Shown: positions 48,270 to 57,701 of the stretch, in pieces
How the letters are laid out: each line of letters starts with the position of its first letter
How positions within the stretch are numbered: position 1 is the first letter of the stretch
Assembly: GCA_902781095.1 (NCBI GenBank)
Contig: CACZHW010000007.1
Location: 1-64,000 of the forward strand
Length of the DNA: 64,000 nt
DNA from: an uncultured Eubacteriales bacterium
GTDB lineage: Bacteria; Bacillota; Clostridia; Christensenellales; Aristaeellaceae
Direction of reading: 5' to 3'
Position numbers and translations under genes: made by a program
Notes under the pieces: generated by a model
Database searches by the model: none
What the model saw: the letters and a program-made list of their open reading frames with translations, nothing else
Told to the model about the DNA's origin: nothing

Positions 48270-49229
48270 ATGGGGGAACCCAAGTACGCCTCAAGCCTTT
48301 TGCAGAACCTCTTCGGCAACGGGGATGAAAACATCAGGCGGCTGGAGGAGATAACCGGCGTTCACGTCGCCCTGAGGGACGGCGAAATCATACTGGACGG
48401 AGCCAGCCCCGAGGCCGTGGCCGGGGCGGAGGACACGATCCGCGGCCTCGTGCACCTGTGCGACACGGGGTGGACGATCGACCCGGCTATGGTCCAGTAC
48501 GTGGCGGGCCTTTCGAAGGACGGGACGCTGGACAGGCTGACGGAACTGGACCACGCCGTGGTCGCGACCAGCTTCCGCGGCCGCCAGGTGCGCTGCAGGA
48601 CACTGGGGCAGCACGCCTACGTGACGGACATGAAGAACCACACGCTGACCTTCGCCATCGGGCCGGCGGGTACAGGAAAGACCTATCTGGCGATGGCGAT
48701 GGCGGTCTCGGCGCTCAAGAACCGGCAGGTGGAGCGGATCGTCCTCACGCGCCCGGCCGTCGAGGCGGGCGAAAAGCTGGGCTTTCTGCCGGGCGATTTG
48801 AACCAGAAGGTGGACCCGTACCTGCGGCCGCTGTTCGACGCGATGTTTGAGCTGCTGGGGACGGAGACGAGCCTGCGGTATCAGGAAAAGGGAATCATCG
48901 AGGTGGCGCCGCTCGCCTACATGCGCGGGCGTACGCTCTCGGACGCGTTCATCATCCTGGACGAGGCGCAGAACACCACCAGAGAGCAGATGAAGATGTT
49001 CCTCACGCGCATGGGCTTCCGCTCCAAGATCGTCGTGACGGGCGATCCGAGCCAGGTCGATCTGCCGAGGGACAAGCGCAGCGGACTGGACGACGCGGTG
49101 GCGGTGCTGGAGGGCGTGAAGGACATCGCCATCTCCAGGCTTACGGCATCGGACGTCGTGCGGCACGAGCTGGTGCAGGCCATCGTGCGCGCGTATGAGG
49201 CCCATGAAACGGGCGGAAGAGGGGCGTAA
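48270..49229 (+). CDS. PhoH-family ATPase
   Basis: A 319-residue PhoH-like protein, thought to be an RNA-linked ATPase/helicase relative acting with YbeY. Walker A is 'GPAGTGKTYLAMAMA' at about residues 131-145, Walker B 'DAFIILDEAQNTTREQMKMF' near 225 and 'VVTGDPSQVDLP' near 256. An N-terminal KH-like part ('LEEITGVHVALRDGEIILDG') precedes it. AGGAGG stands before the ATG. It starts the conserved run phoH-pgpH-ybeY-era found across Bacillota, here without dgkA or cdd between ybeY and era. Confidence 0.95.
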   Translation: MGEPKYASSLLQNLFGNGDENIRRLEEITGVHVALRDGEIILDGASPEAVAGAEDTIRGLVHLCDTGWTIDPAMVQYVAGLSKDGTLDRLTELDHAVVATSFRGRQVRCRTLGQHAYVTDMKNHTLTFAIGPAGTGKTYLAMAMAVSALKNRQVERIVLTRPAVEAGEKLGFLPGDLNQKVDPYLRPLFDAMFELLGTETSLRYQEKGIIEVAPLAYMRGRTLSDAFIILDEAQNTTREQMKMFLTRMGFRSKIVVTGDPSQVDLPRDKRSGLDDAVAVLEGVKDIAISRLTASDVVRHELVQAIVRAYEAHETGGRGA

Positions 49230-49232
49230 AGG

Positions 49233-51401
49233 ATGCAGGATCCTTCTCACAATCACGAGACAGGGGGGCTGCGGGGCCTCAGCCTGAGGGCGAGGACGTT
49301 GCTCATTGCGGCGGGTATGTACCTGGCGTTCCTCGTCATCGCCTTCGCGGTCATTTCGCCGGAGCAGTATGACCTCTCGGCGGGAGACGTCGCGCCGGCG
49401 ACGATAACGGCCAGCCGGGACACCGTGGACGAAAACGCGACGGAGCGCAGGAGAGCAGCCGCCGTTGCGGCGGTTTCGAACGTCTACTATAAAGATGAAA
49501 CGGTCTCCGAAGTCGTGCTGCAGGACCTGGAGGCGGCCTTCTCGGAACTGCGTTCGGTCCGGGAACTGGGCGCACAGATCCGGGCGGGAGAGAGCTACTC
49601 CGGCAGCTTCAGCGATAACGATTACCAGCAGGCCGCGGCCATGGTGGGCAGCCTTACGCTGACCAATTACCAGCTGCGGACGCTGATGAACACGACGGAA
49701 AGCGATTTTGAAAACCTGTACCAGAGCCTGCTGAGCGCGACGCGCACGGCGCTGGTTTCCACCATCAGCGAGGGCAAGGTGGAGGACGCCATCGCCAACA
49801 TCCAGCAGATCGTCGCCTACAACACGCGTACGGACCTTTGGTACAACGTCGGCATCCCGCTGCTGCGCAAGCTGCTCAAGCCCAACATGCTGATCGACCA
49901 GGCGGCAACGGAAGCCAACCGGCAGAAGGCGGCGGAAGCGGTGGAGCCGACCCTCTACAAACAGGGCCAGAACATCGTGGTCAAGGGAGACCGGGTGACC
50001 TCCGACCAGATCGCGGTGCTGGAGTCGCTGGGCCTCATCAGCGGCGACGGGCCGGACATGCTGCTCTACCTCGGCACCGCCGTCATCGTGGCGGCGATCA
50101 TGGGGACGATCGTGCTCTCCGCCTACTGCTTTGCGGGCGTTTCGCTCATCGGCAAAAACGCGCTGATCATGTTCATATCGGCGGTACTGACGGTGCTGCT
50201 GTGCCTGCTTGTGGGCTCTTATGCGGACATGGCGTACATCCCCGTGCTGCTGGCCCCGGCGCTGGTGGTGAACCTCATCGGCGCGCGGCCGGCCTATCTC
50301 ACCAACCTGTTTATGGCGCTGTACCTGTCGTTCCTCGCCTTCCAGGGCACGGATCTTTTGACGACGGACATGCTCTGCGTGATGCTGACCGCTTCGGTTG
50401 GCGGCACGCTGGCCATCTACCTCATGCGCAGGAACCCGACGCGCGTCTACCTGCTGCTGGCGGGGCTCGCGGCGGGCGTCGTCAATATGGCGATGCTCAC
50501 CTGCGTCGGCGTCTTCACGTCCGCAGAAGGGGTCCGCGCCGTGCTGATCCGCTCCATGGGCGCGATCCCGGGCGCGATGCTCGCCTCGGTGTTGTGCATC
50601 GGCCTGCAGCCGGTGATGGAGACGCTCTTCAACCTGATTACGCCGGCCAAGCTGGTGGAACTGTCCAACCCCAGCCAGCCGCTGCTGCGCCGGCTGATGA
50701 TCGAGGCGCCGGGCACCTATCACCACTCGATGGTGGTGGCCAACCTGGCGGAGGCGGCGGCGGAAGAGGTGGGCGCGGATGCGCTCCTCGTCCGCGTGGG
50801 CGCCTATTACCACGACATCGGCAAGCTGATGCGGCCGCAGTACTTTAAGGAAAACCAGGTCGGGGATAATCCCCACGACCGCACGGAGCCGCAGATGTCG
50901 GCCGCGATTCTGACCGAACACACGCGCGACGGCGCGGAACTGGCGAAAAAGCAGCATCTGCCCCATCAGATCATCGATCTGATCCAGCAGCACCACGGCG
51001 ACACGCCGGTCATGTATTTCTACGCCAAGGCGATCGAAAAGCTGGGCGCGGAGAACGTGGACATCGCGGACTTCCGGTACGACGGCCCCAAGCCGCAGTC
51101 GGAGGAGGCGGCCATCCTGATGCTGGCAGACACGGTGGAAGCCGCTGTCCGTTCCCTTCAGGACCCGACGCGGGAGAAGATGTCGGAGATGATCCGCAAA
51201 CTGGTGCGCAACAAGATGGAGGACGGGCAGCTGGACGAGTGCACGCTGACCTTCCGGGATATCGGAAAGATTTGCAGCGCGTTTGAAACCGTATTGCAGG
51301 GCGTTTTCCACGAGCGCATCGAATACCCGGACCTGAACGCGAAGAAGGCGAACCGCATGCGAGAAAAGGCGCTGAAGAAGCGCACGGGGGCTGCCCAATG
51401 A
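49233..51401 (+). CDS. 7TM-HD phosphohydrolase, PgpH-type c-di-AMP phosphodiesterase
   Basis: A 722-residue membrane protein. An N-terminal membrane segment (about 25-45) is followed by an extracytoplasmic domain of about 250 residues, then seven membrane segments (about 280-470) and a cytoplasmic HD domain: 'APGTYHHSMVVANLAEAAAE' near residue 493, 'GAYYHDIGKLMRPQYFKENQ' with the HD pair near 528, and later 'HHGDTPVMYFYAKA'. This architecture is that of PgpH/YqfF, which degrades cyclic di-AMP to pApA. It lies 3 bases after phoH and overlaps ybeY by 4 bases. Confidence 0.93.
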   Translation: MQDPSHNHETGGLRGLSLRARTLLIAAGMYLAFLVIAFAVISPEQYDLSAGDVAPATITASRDTVDENATERRRAAAVAAVSNVYYKDETVSEVVLQDLEAAFSELRSVRELGAQIRAGESYSGSFSDNDYQQAAAMVGSLTLTNYQLRTLMNTTESDFENLYQSLLSATRTALVSTISEGKVEDAIANIQQIVAYNTRTDLWYNVGIPLLRKLLKPNMLIDQAATEANRQKAAEAVEPTLYKQGQNIVVKGDRVTSDQIAVLESLGLISGDGPDMLLYLGTAVIVAAIMGTIVLSAYCFAGVSLIGKNALIMFISAVLTVLLCLLVGSYADMAYIPVLLAPALVVNLIGARPAYLTNLFMALYLSFLAFQGTDLLTTDMLCVMLTASVGGTLAIYLMRRNPTRVYLLLAGLAAGVVNMAMLTCVGVFTSAEGVRAVLIRSMGAIPGAMLASVLCIGLQPVMETLFNLITPAKLVELSNPSQPLLRRLMIEAPGTYHHSMVVANLAEAAAEEVGADALLVRVGAYYHDIGKLMRPQYFKENQVGDNPHDRTEPQMSAAILTEHTRDGAELAKKQHLPHQIIDLIQQHHGDTPVMYFYAKAIEKLGAENVDIADFRYDGPKPQSEEAAILMLADTVEAAVRSLQDPTREKMSEMIRKLVRNKMEDGQLDECTLTFRDIGKICSAFETVLQGVFHERIEYPDLNAKKANRMREKALKKRTGAAQ

Positions 51402-51898
51402 TCCGGATCGAACTGACGGACGAAAAAGGGCTGCTGGAGCCCGGCACGCTGGATTGGCTCCAGCGGTGCGCCCGGGCGGCGGCGCAGGCCGAAGGGCTGC
51501 GGTGTCCGGCCGCAGTCGCGCTGCGGATCGTGGATGACGAGGAGATCCGGGACGTCAACAGCCGCTTCCGCGGGATTGACCGCGCGACGGACGTGCTCTC
51601 CTTTCCGACGGTCTCCTATCCGGGGAAGAAGACGGCCGGCGAATGCGAAGACCTACTGCGCATGGAGTACGACGACGAAATGAAGGCTGCCTTTCTGGGG
51701 GACATCCTCCTCTCCGTGGACCACGCGAAGGCGCAGGCAAAGGAGTACGGGCACAGCGAGGAACGGGAGTGCGGCTATCTGTTCGTACACGGCCTTTTCC
51801 ACCTGATGGGATACGACCATATCGAGGAGGAGGACCGGGTGCGCATGCGCGCCATGGAGGAAAAGGTGCTGGGCCTGATCGGCCTGACGAGGGGATAA
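51398..51898 (+). CDS. ybeY: Endoribonuclease YbeY
   Basis: A 166-residue zinc endoribonuclease for 16S rRNA 3' maturation and ribosome quality control. The metal motif H-x3-H-x5-H is in 'FVHGLFHLMGYDHIEEED' near residue 128, and 'INSRFRGIDRATDVLSFP'-like sequence near 50 (here DVNSRF) is typical. The start ATG overlaps the stop of the HD-domain gene (ATGA), and era follows after 7 bases. Confidence 0.95.
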   Translation: MIRIELTDEKGLLEPGTLDWLQRCARAAAQAEGLRCPAAVALRIVDDEEIRDVNSRFRGIDRATDVLSFPTVSYPGKKTAGECEDLLRMEYDDEMKAAFLGDILLSVDHAKAQAKEYGHSEERECGYLFVHGLFHLMGYDHIEEEDRVRMRAMEEKVLGLIGLTRG

Positions 51899-51905
51899 AG
51901 GATCA

Positions 51906-52799
51906 ATGGAAAAAGAAAAGAAGTTTCACTCCGGCTTCGCCGCGATCACCGGGCGGCCGAACGTCGGCAAATCCACGCTGATGAACGCGATGATCGGCGA
52001 GAAGGTCGCCATCGTGAGCAGCAAGCCGCAGACGACGAGAAACCGAATCATGGGCGTGCTGACGGGAGAGGACTGGCAGGTCGTCTTCCTGGATACGCCG
52101 GGCCTGCACACGCCGCGCACGCGGCTGGGCGAGGTGATGATGAAGAGCGCGACGGACGCAGTGGACGGAATCGACTTGCTGATCGTCATGGTGGACGGAC
52201 ACGCGATCGGGAGAGAGGACCGGCGGATCGTGGAGGACTACGCGAAGCTGCCGATGCGAAAGATCCTCGTGCTGAACAAGACCGATTTGCTGGACGAGAA
52301 GGGCGTGCTGGACGCGCTCGCCTCCTTCGCCGGCGCCGGGTACACGGAAATCGTCCCCGTCAGCGCCGCGACGGGCAGGGGAATGGAGGAGCTGAAGCGC
52401 ACGATCCTGTCCGGGCTGCCGGAGGGGCCGCGCTATTTCCCGGCGGATATGCTGACAGACCAGCCGGAGCGGGATCTGTGCGCGGAGATCATCCGGGAAA
52501 AGGCGCTCATCCACCTGAAGGACGAGGTGCCGCACGGCATCGGCGTCGAGATGATGTCCTTCGTGGTCAAAAGCGAGCATCTGACGGAGATCCACGCGAC
52601 GATCTACTGCGAGAAGGCGGGGCACAAGGGCATCATCATCGGCAAGGGCGGCAGCATGCTGAAGCTGATCGGCGCGGAAGCCCGCAGGGACATCGAGCGG
52701 CTGCTGGATACGAAGGTGAACCTGCAGCTCTGGGTGAAGGTGCGGGAGGACTGGCGCAACCGCGTTTCCGATCTGCGCACCCTGGGCTATGATGCGTAA
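51906..52799 (+). CDS. era: GTPase Era
   Basis: A 297-residue GTPase for 30S subunit assembly. G1 is 'GRPNVGKSTLMNAMIG' near residue 17, G3 'DTPGLHTPR' near 64, G4 'NKTD' near 124 and G5 'SAATGRG' near 155; the C-terminal KH domain that binds the 3' end of 16S rRNA includes 'YCEKAGHKGIIIGKGGSMLK' near 240. The length is standard. It closes the phoH-pgpH-ybeY-era run. Confidence 0.97.
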   Translation: MEKEKKFHSGFAAITGRPNVGKSTLMNAMIGEKVAIVSSKPQTTRNRIMGVLTGEDWQVVFLDTPGLHTPRTRLGEVMMKSATDAVDGIDLLIVMVDGHAIGREDRRIVEDYAKLPMRKILVLNKTDLLDEKGVLDALASFAGAGYTEIVPVSAATGRGMEELKRTILSGLPEGPRYFPADMLTDQPERDLCAEIIREKALIHLKDEVPHGIGVEMMSFVVKSEHLTEIHATIYCEKAGHKGIIIGKGGSMLKLIGAEARRDIERLLDTKVNLQLWVKVREDWRNRVSDLRTLGYDA

Positions 52800-52816
52800 A
52801 CGGCGTAACTACACAG

Positions 52817-52849
52817 ACAGAAGCGTTTGCCCGTGGCAGGCGCTTCTGT
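52817..52849 (+). terminator. Stem-loop between era and mutY
   Basis: ACAGAAGCG with CGCTTCTGT, plus an inner TGCC/GGCA helix; a strong hairpin ending about 14 bases before the mutY start. There is no T-tract, so it may moderate rather than stop transcription. Confidence 0.55.
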
Positions 52850-52862
52850 GTTAAGGGGCAGT

Positions 52863-53915
52863 ATGGAAAAACAGGAGCAATTTGCCGCCCGGCTGATCGG
52901 CTGGTATGAGAAGGGGCACCGGGACCTGCCCTGGCGCAGCGCCGCGACGGCGTACGAAATCTGGATCTCCGAGATCATGCTGCAGCAGACGAGGGCGGAG
53001 ACGGTCATCCCGTATTACCGCCGCTTTCTCAGGCTTTTCCCGGACGTACGCAGTCTTGCCGAAAGCCGGGAGACAGACCTGCTGAAGGCGTGGGAGGGCC
53101 TGGGTTACTACAGCCGCGCACGCAACCTGAGACGTGCGGCGGGAATCATCATGGACGAGTACGGCGGGCAGCTGCCGGCCTCCGTGGAGAAGCTGCGGAG
53201 CCTGCCGGGCATCGGCGACTATACGGCGGGCGCAATCGCCTCCATCGCCTTCGGGATCCCGGCGCCGGCCGTGGACGGAAACTTCGAGCGCGTCTACTGC
53301 CGGTTTTTCGGCATCGAGGAAGAGATGGACGCGGGCGCGCGCCGCCGGCTTTCCCAAACGGCGGAGGGGCTCGTTCCCAAAGACCGGCCGGGCGTGTTCG
53401 CCAACGCGATGATGGAACTGGGCGCGACAATCTGCCTGCCCCGCTCGCCGAAGTGCGCTGAATGCCCGCTTTGCGGCAGCTGCCGGGGCCGCCAACGAGG
53501 CGACCCGGAGGCGCTGCCGCGCAAGCCCGAAAAGAAGGGACAGCGGGTGGAACAGCGCTGCCAGATGCTTGTCTTCGGGCCGGAGGGCGTGCTGGTCTGC
53601 CAGCGGCAGGAGCGGTTGCTGCAGGGGCTGTACGTCTTCCCGGACAAGGAGGGCGAGCTGACGCCGGAAGAGATGTGCGCGGCGCTGGAGGAGGCGGGGA
53701 TTTCCGCCGCCTATGAGCAGATGCTGGGCGCAGCGCGCCACGTGTTTACGCACATCATCTGGGAGATGAAGATACACGCGCTTCGGCTGCTGGCACCCGT
53801 GCCGGCGCCGGAAGGCGCGATGTGGGCGGACGCCGGCGCGCTGTCGGCGCTGCCGATGCCGACCGCCGTCCGGGCGGCAAAGCAGCTCGCCATCCGCAGG
53901 ATGGGCCGCGGATGA
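52863..53915 (+). CDS. mutY: A/G-specific adenine glycosylase
   Basis: A 350-residue repair enzyme that removes adenine paired with 8-oxoguanine. The helix-hairpin-helix region 'LRSLPGIGDYTAGAIASIAF' near residue 110 ends in the catalytic Asp in 'AVDGNFERVYCR', and the 4Fe-4S cysteines are in 'CLPRSPKCAECPLCGSC' near 195. The C-terminal MutT-like domain ('QMLVFGPEGVLVCQRQE', 'LYVFPDKEGELTPEE') recognises the oxidised guanine. The start at 52863 follows AAGGGG; a longer reading begins inside the preceding stem-loop and is unlikely. Confidence 0.95.
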   Translation: MEKQEQFAARLIGWYEKGHRDLPWRSAATAYEIWISEIMLQQTRAETVIPYYRRFLRLFPDVRSLAESRETDLLKAWEGLGYYSRARNLRRAAGIIMDEYGGQLPASVEKLRSLPGIGDYTAGAIASIAFGIPAPAVDGNFERVYCRFFGIEEEMDAGARRRLSQTAEGLVPKDRPGVFANAMMELGATICLPRSPKCAECPLCGSCRGRQRGDPEALPRKPEKKGQRVEQRCQMLVFGPEGVLVCQRQERLLQGLYVFPDKEGELTPEEMCAALEEAGISAAYEQMLGAARHVFTHIIWEMKIHALRLLAPVPAPEGAMWADAGALSALPMPTAVRAAKQLAIRRMGRG

Positions 53916-53945
53916 GGGCTGTTTATGGGGGAAGGAGCGAGTCGC

Positions 53946-56189
53946 TTGCAGTTCTGTCAGGTCATCGTGGACATTGCGCATGAAGAGGTGGACCGCGTCT
54001 TCACCTACCGGATCCCGGAGGGCATGGCGATCGTGCCGGGCATGCGCGTGCACGTGCCGTTCGGCCGCATGAAGCGGGTGGAAGGAATCGTCATCCGGCT
54101 CGAGGAGCAGTGCGACGTGCCGGAAGAGAAGATCCGGGAGATTCAGGAACCGCTGGAGGACTATCCGGCGATCCTGCCCCAGATGCTGGATCTGGCGGAA
54201 TACCTTCACCGCACGTCCTTCTGCGCGATGGCGCAGGCGCTGAGGCTCCTGTACCCTTCCGAGATGCGCAAAGGGCGCGTTACGGAAAAGAAGCGGGAGG
54301 TGGCCGTGCTGACGGTTCAGCCGGAAATCCGGGAACAGGTGCGAAGGGCGCAGCTGAGGGCGCCCAAGCGGGCGGCCGTCCTAGAGGCGCTGGAGCGCGC
54401 GGAGGGCAACGAGGCGGAGACGGCCGCGCTGCGCAGGGAACTGGGCGAGTGCCGCGGCGCGCTGCAGGCCCTGGCGCGCGCCGGCTTTGTGCGGCTGGAA
54501 CAGAGGGAGGTGCTGCGCAGGCCCTACGGCGCGATGGAGGCGCTCTCCTCGGCCGATCCGGAGCTGACGGCGGAGCAGAAGGACGTCCTCACGCAGCTGC
54601 TGCCCGCCGTGCAAACGGGAAGCGGCTGCTTTCTGCTTTACGGCGTCACCGGGAGCGGAAAGACGGAGGTCTTTATCCGCGCGGTGCGCGCTGCCGCGGC
54701 TCTGGGCAAAACGGCGATCGTCCTGGTGCCCGAGATCGCGCTGACGCCCCAGATGGTCTGCTGGTTCCGCTCGCGGTTCGGCGAGGACGCCGCGGTGCTC
54801 CACTCCCGGCTTTCCCCGGGGGAACGGTACGACGAGTGGCGCAGAATCCGCAGGGGCGAGGTGCGCGTGGTCATCGGCGCCCGGTCGGCGGTCTTTGCGC
54901 CGCTGGAGAGGGTCGGGCTCATCATCGTGGATGAGGAGCACGAGCAGACCTATCAGGCTGAAAACGTACCGCAGTACGATGCGCGCGATCTGGCGCGCCG
55001 GCGGTGCGAAAACGAGGGGGCGACGCTGCTGCTGGCGAGCGCCACGCCGAGCCTGCGCAGCTTTGCGCTGGCGCAGCGCGGGGACCTCGTGCTGCTGGAG
55101 ATGCCCAGCAGGGTTTCCGGCAGGCCGCTGCCCGCCGTGCACATCGTGGATATGCGGGAGGAGCTGCGGCAGGGAAACCGCTCCGTGTTTTCGGGTGCGC
55201 TGCTGGACGGGCTGACGAACTGTATGAAGGCCGGGAAACAGGCCATCCTCTTCGTCAACCGCAGGGGCTATTCCACCTTCGTCTCCTGCCGCAGCTGCGG
55301 GTATACGATCCAGTGCGTCCACTGCGACATCTCGATGACCTATCACGCGAGCGGCAACGTGCTGCGCTGCCATTACTGCGGCAGGGAGGAGCCCGTGCCC
55401 GCCGTCTGCCCGGAGTGCGGCAGCCGGTACATCCGCTATTTCGGCACGGGGACGCAGCGCGTGGAGGAGGAGGTGCGCAGGCGCTTTCCCGACGTCCCGG
55501 TGCTGCGGATGGACAACGACACCACGAGGGGCAAGGACGCGCACGCAGCCATCCTGGAGCAGTTCCGCTCCGGTGCGGCGAGGATCCTCGTCGGAACGCA
55601 GATGATCGCCAAGGGGCTGGATTTTCCAAACGTCACGATGGTGGGCATCGTCGCCGCGGACGCGATGCTGAAGCTGCCGGATTACCGCTCCGCGGAGCGC
55701 TCTTTCCAGCTGCTGACCCAGGTGGCAGGGCGCGCGGGCAGGGCCGACACCCCCGGCGAGGTCTTCCTGCAGACGTACGACCCGGATCACTACGCGATCC
55801 AGACGGCGAGCCGGCAGGACTACAGGGCCTTCTACGAGCGGGAGATGCGCTACCGCCGGCAGGCGCTCTATCCGCCCTTTACCGTCATCGCGCGCCTGGT
55901 TTTCGAATCGGACGAGGACGAGCCGGGCAGACGGGAAGCCCAGGCCGCCGCCGCGGAGATGGAGGCGTTTTTTGACAGACGCACCTACCTGAAAAAGTAC
56001 CTGAAAACGCTGCGCGTGCTGCAGTGCCCCGTGCACAGGCTGCGGGACAAATACCGGTGGGAACTGGTGATCAAGATGGTGGACCAGCCCGTCTGCCGCG
56101 AAGCGCTGGGGAGGATGAGCGAACTGGCGGCCGGAACCGCGGGAGGGTGCCGCTGCGTTTGCCAGATCAACCCCCAGTCCCTGCTGTGA
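53946..56189 (+). CDS. priA: Primosomal protein N' (replication restart helicase PriA)
   Basis: A 747-residue superfamily 2 helicase that reloads the replisome at stalled forks. The start is taken as TTG at 53946 because AAGGAG lies 8 bases upstream and the protein then begins 'LQFCQVIVDIAHEEVDRVF' as in the family; an ATG at 53925 would add 7 residues. Walker A is 'GVTGSGKTEVF' near residue 238, the DEEH box is in 'LIIVDEEHEQTYQAENVPQY' near 330, and the zinc-binding insert has eight cysteines in 'CRSCGYTIQCVHCDIS', 'LRCHYCGREE' and 'AVCPECGSRY' (about 450-500). Confidence 0.95.
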   Translation: MQFCQVIVDIAHEEVDRVFTYRIPEGMAIVPGMRVHVPFGRMKRVEGIVIRLEEQCDVPEEKIREIQEPLEDYPAILPQMLDLAEYLHRTSFCAMAQALRLLYPSEMRKGRVTEKKREVAVLTVQPEIREQVRRAQLRAPKRAAVLEALERAEGNEAETAALRRELGECRGALQALARAGFVRLEQREVLRRPYGAMEALSSADPELTAEQKDVLTQLLPAVQTGSGCFLLYGVTGSGKTEVFIRAVRAAAALGKTAIVLVPEIALTPQMVCWFRSRFGEDAAVLHSRLSPGERYDEWRRIRRGEVRVVIGARSAVFAPLERVGLIIVDEEHEQTYQAENVPQYDARDLARRRCENEGATLLLASATPSLRSFALAQRGDLVLLEMPSRVSGRPLPAVHIVDMREELRQGNRSVFSGALLDGLTNCMKAGKQAILFVNRRGYSTFVSCRSCGYTIQCVHCDISMTYHASGNVLRCHYCGREEPVPAVCPECGSRYIRYFGTGTQRVEEEVRRRFPDVPVLRMDNDTTRGKDAHAAILEQFRSGAARILVGTQMIAKGLDFPNVTMVGIVAADAMLKLPDYRSAERSFQLLTQVAGRAGRADTPGEVFLQTYDPDHYAIQTASRQDYRAFYEREMRYRRQALYPPFTVIARLVFESDEDEPGRREAQAAAAEMEAFFDRRTYLKKYLKTLRVLQCPVHRLRDKYRWELVIKMVDQPVCREALGRMSELAAGTAGGCRCVCQINPQSLL

Positions 56190-56193
56190 GGGG

Positions 56194-56222
56194 TTTTCAT
56201 CGGGGTTAAAATGCGTTATAAT
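56194..56222 (+). promoter_or_regulatory. Promoter of the def-fmt operon
   Basis: -35 TTTTCA, 17-base spacer, perfect -10 TATAAT; the start codon of def is at 56270. Confidence 0.65.
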
Positions 56223-56269
56223 CAATAGGTTTAAGACACGGAATCAAGAGAAGGGGAGTAAGACCGATT

Positions 56270-56764
56270 ATGGCACTCAGAAAGATCATACACATCGAAG
56301 ACGAACTGCTGCGCAAGAAGAGCAGGCCGGTCGAGCGGTTCGACGCGAAGCTGGCGCATCTGCTGGACGATATGGCCGAGACGATGTACGCGGCGGAAGG
56401 GGTCGGCCTGGCGGCGCCGCAGGTGGCGGTGCTGCGCCGGGTCGTCGTCATGGACTGCGGGGACGGGCTGATCGAGATGGTCAACCCGGAGATTGTCGCG
56501 ACCTCCGGTGAGCAGGAGGACGCGGAAGGCTGTCTGTCCGTGCCGGGACGCAGGGGGCTGGTGAAGCGGCCGATGAACGTGACCGTCCGTTTCAAGGACA
56601 GGACCGGCGCGGCGTGCGAACTGGAGGCGGAAGGCCTGCTGGCACGGTGCATCATGCACGAAACGGACCATCTGGACGGCAGGCTCTACGTGGACATCAT
56701 GGAGCGCGAGATTTTCGAAGACGAAGAAAGCGACGGCGAAGAGGAGCTGGAGGAGAACGAATGA
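56270..56764 (+). CDS. def: Peptide deformylase
   Basis: A 164-residue metalloenzyme that removes the formyl group from new proteins. All three family motifs are seen: 'EGVGLAAPQV' near residue 43, 'EGCLSVPG' near 85 and 'HETDH' near 129 (HExxH with T instead of the common F/Y). The acidic C-terminal tail ('DEESDGEEELEENE') is longer than in many homologues. The stop overlaps the fmt start (ATGA), matching the joint role of the two enzymes in adding and removing the formyl group. Confidence 0.96.
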   Translation: MALRKIIHIEDELLRKKSRPVERFDAKLAHLLDDMAETMYAAEGVGLAAPQVAVLRRVVVMDCGDGLIEMVNPEIVATSGEQEDAEGCLSVPGRRGLVKRPMNVTVRFKDRTGAACELEAEGLLARCIMHETDHLDGRLYVDIMEREIFEDEESDGEEELEENE

Positions 56765-57699
56765 GGATCGTCATGATGGGGACCCCGGATTTTGCGGTGC
56801 CCTCACTGAAGGCGCTGCTCCGGGAGAAATACAACGTCGTCGGGGTTTTCTGCCAGCCGGACAGGCCAAAGGGGCGCGGCCATAAGCTGGCTGCCTGCCC
56901 TGTCAAGGAAGAGGCGGTTAAGGCGGGCATCCCCGTCTTTCAGCCCGTGCGCATCAAGAGCCCGGAAGGGCTCGCCATGCTGCGCGTCCTGGAGCCCGAC
57001 CTGTGCGTCACGGCCGCCTTCGGGCAGCTGCTGTCCGCCGAGTGCCTGGCGGTGCCCCGCTTCGGCACGATCAACGTCCATGCGTCGCTGCTGCCCAGAC
57101 ACCGGGGCAGCGCGCCCGTGCATTACAGCATCATCGGCGGGGACAGGGAGACCGGCGTCACGACGATGATGACCGACATCGGGATGGATACGGGCGACAT
57201 CCTTCTGCGCGCCAGCACCCGCATCAGCGAGGATGAGACGGCGGAAACGCTGACGCGCAAGCTCTCCCTGCTCGGGGCGGAGCTATTGATCGAGACGATA
57301 ACGGCGCTGCGGAACGGGACGCTGGAGCGCACACCGCAGGATGACGCGCGCGCGACGTACGAGCCGAAACTGACGCGCGAGACCGGCAGAATCGACTGGT
57401 CGAAGAAGGCTGCGCAAATCGACTGCCTGGTGCGCGGGACGGACCCGTGGCCCGGCGCATATACGAAACTCGGCGAAGAGACGATGAAGGTCTTCCGCGT
57501 CAAACGGGTCTCCGGTTTTCCGGAGGCTGCGCCCGGGACGGTGCTCGCCGCGGACAGGAAGGACGGCCTTGTGGTCTCCTGCGGCGACGGCGCCGCCGAG
57601 CTGACGGAGATCCAGATGCCGGGCCAGCGCAGGATGTCCGCAAAGGACTACCTGCTCGGCCACACCATCGAGACGGGCACCTGCCTGGGAGGAGACTGA
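56761..57699 (+). CDS. fmt: Methionyl-tRNA formyltransferase
   Basis: A 312-residue enzyme that formylates initiator Met-tRNA. The N-terminal 'IVMMGTPDFAVPSLKALL' and 'GVFCQPDRPKGRG', the catalytic region 'NVHASLLPRHRGSAPVHYSI' near residue 108 and 'DIGMDTGDILL' near 140 are typical; the C-terminal OB-like domain binds tRNA. It is coupled to def by a 4-base overlap and followed by rsmB after 2 bases. Confidence 0.97.
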   Translation: MRIVMMGTPDFAVPSLKALLREKYNVVGVFCQPDRPKGRGHKLAACPVKEEAVKAGIPVFQPVRIKSPEGLAMLRVLEPDLCVTAAFGQLLSAECLAVPRFGTINVHASLLPRHRGSAPVHYSIIGGDRETGVTTMMTDIGMDTGDILLRASTRISEDETAETLTRKLSLLGAELLIETITALRNGTLERTPQDDARATYEPKLTRETGRIDWSKKAAQIDCLVRGTDPWPGAYTKLGEETMKVFRVKRVSGFPEAAPGTVLAADRKDGLVVSCGDGAAELTEIQMPGQRRMSAKDYLLGHTIETGTCLGGD

Positions 57700-57701
57700 T
57701 T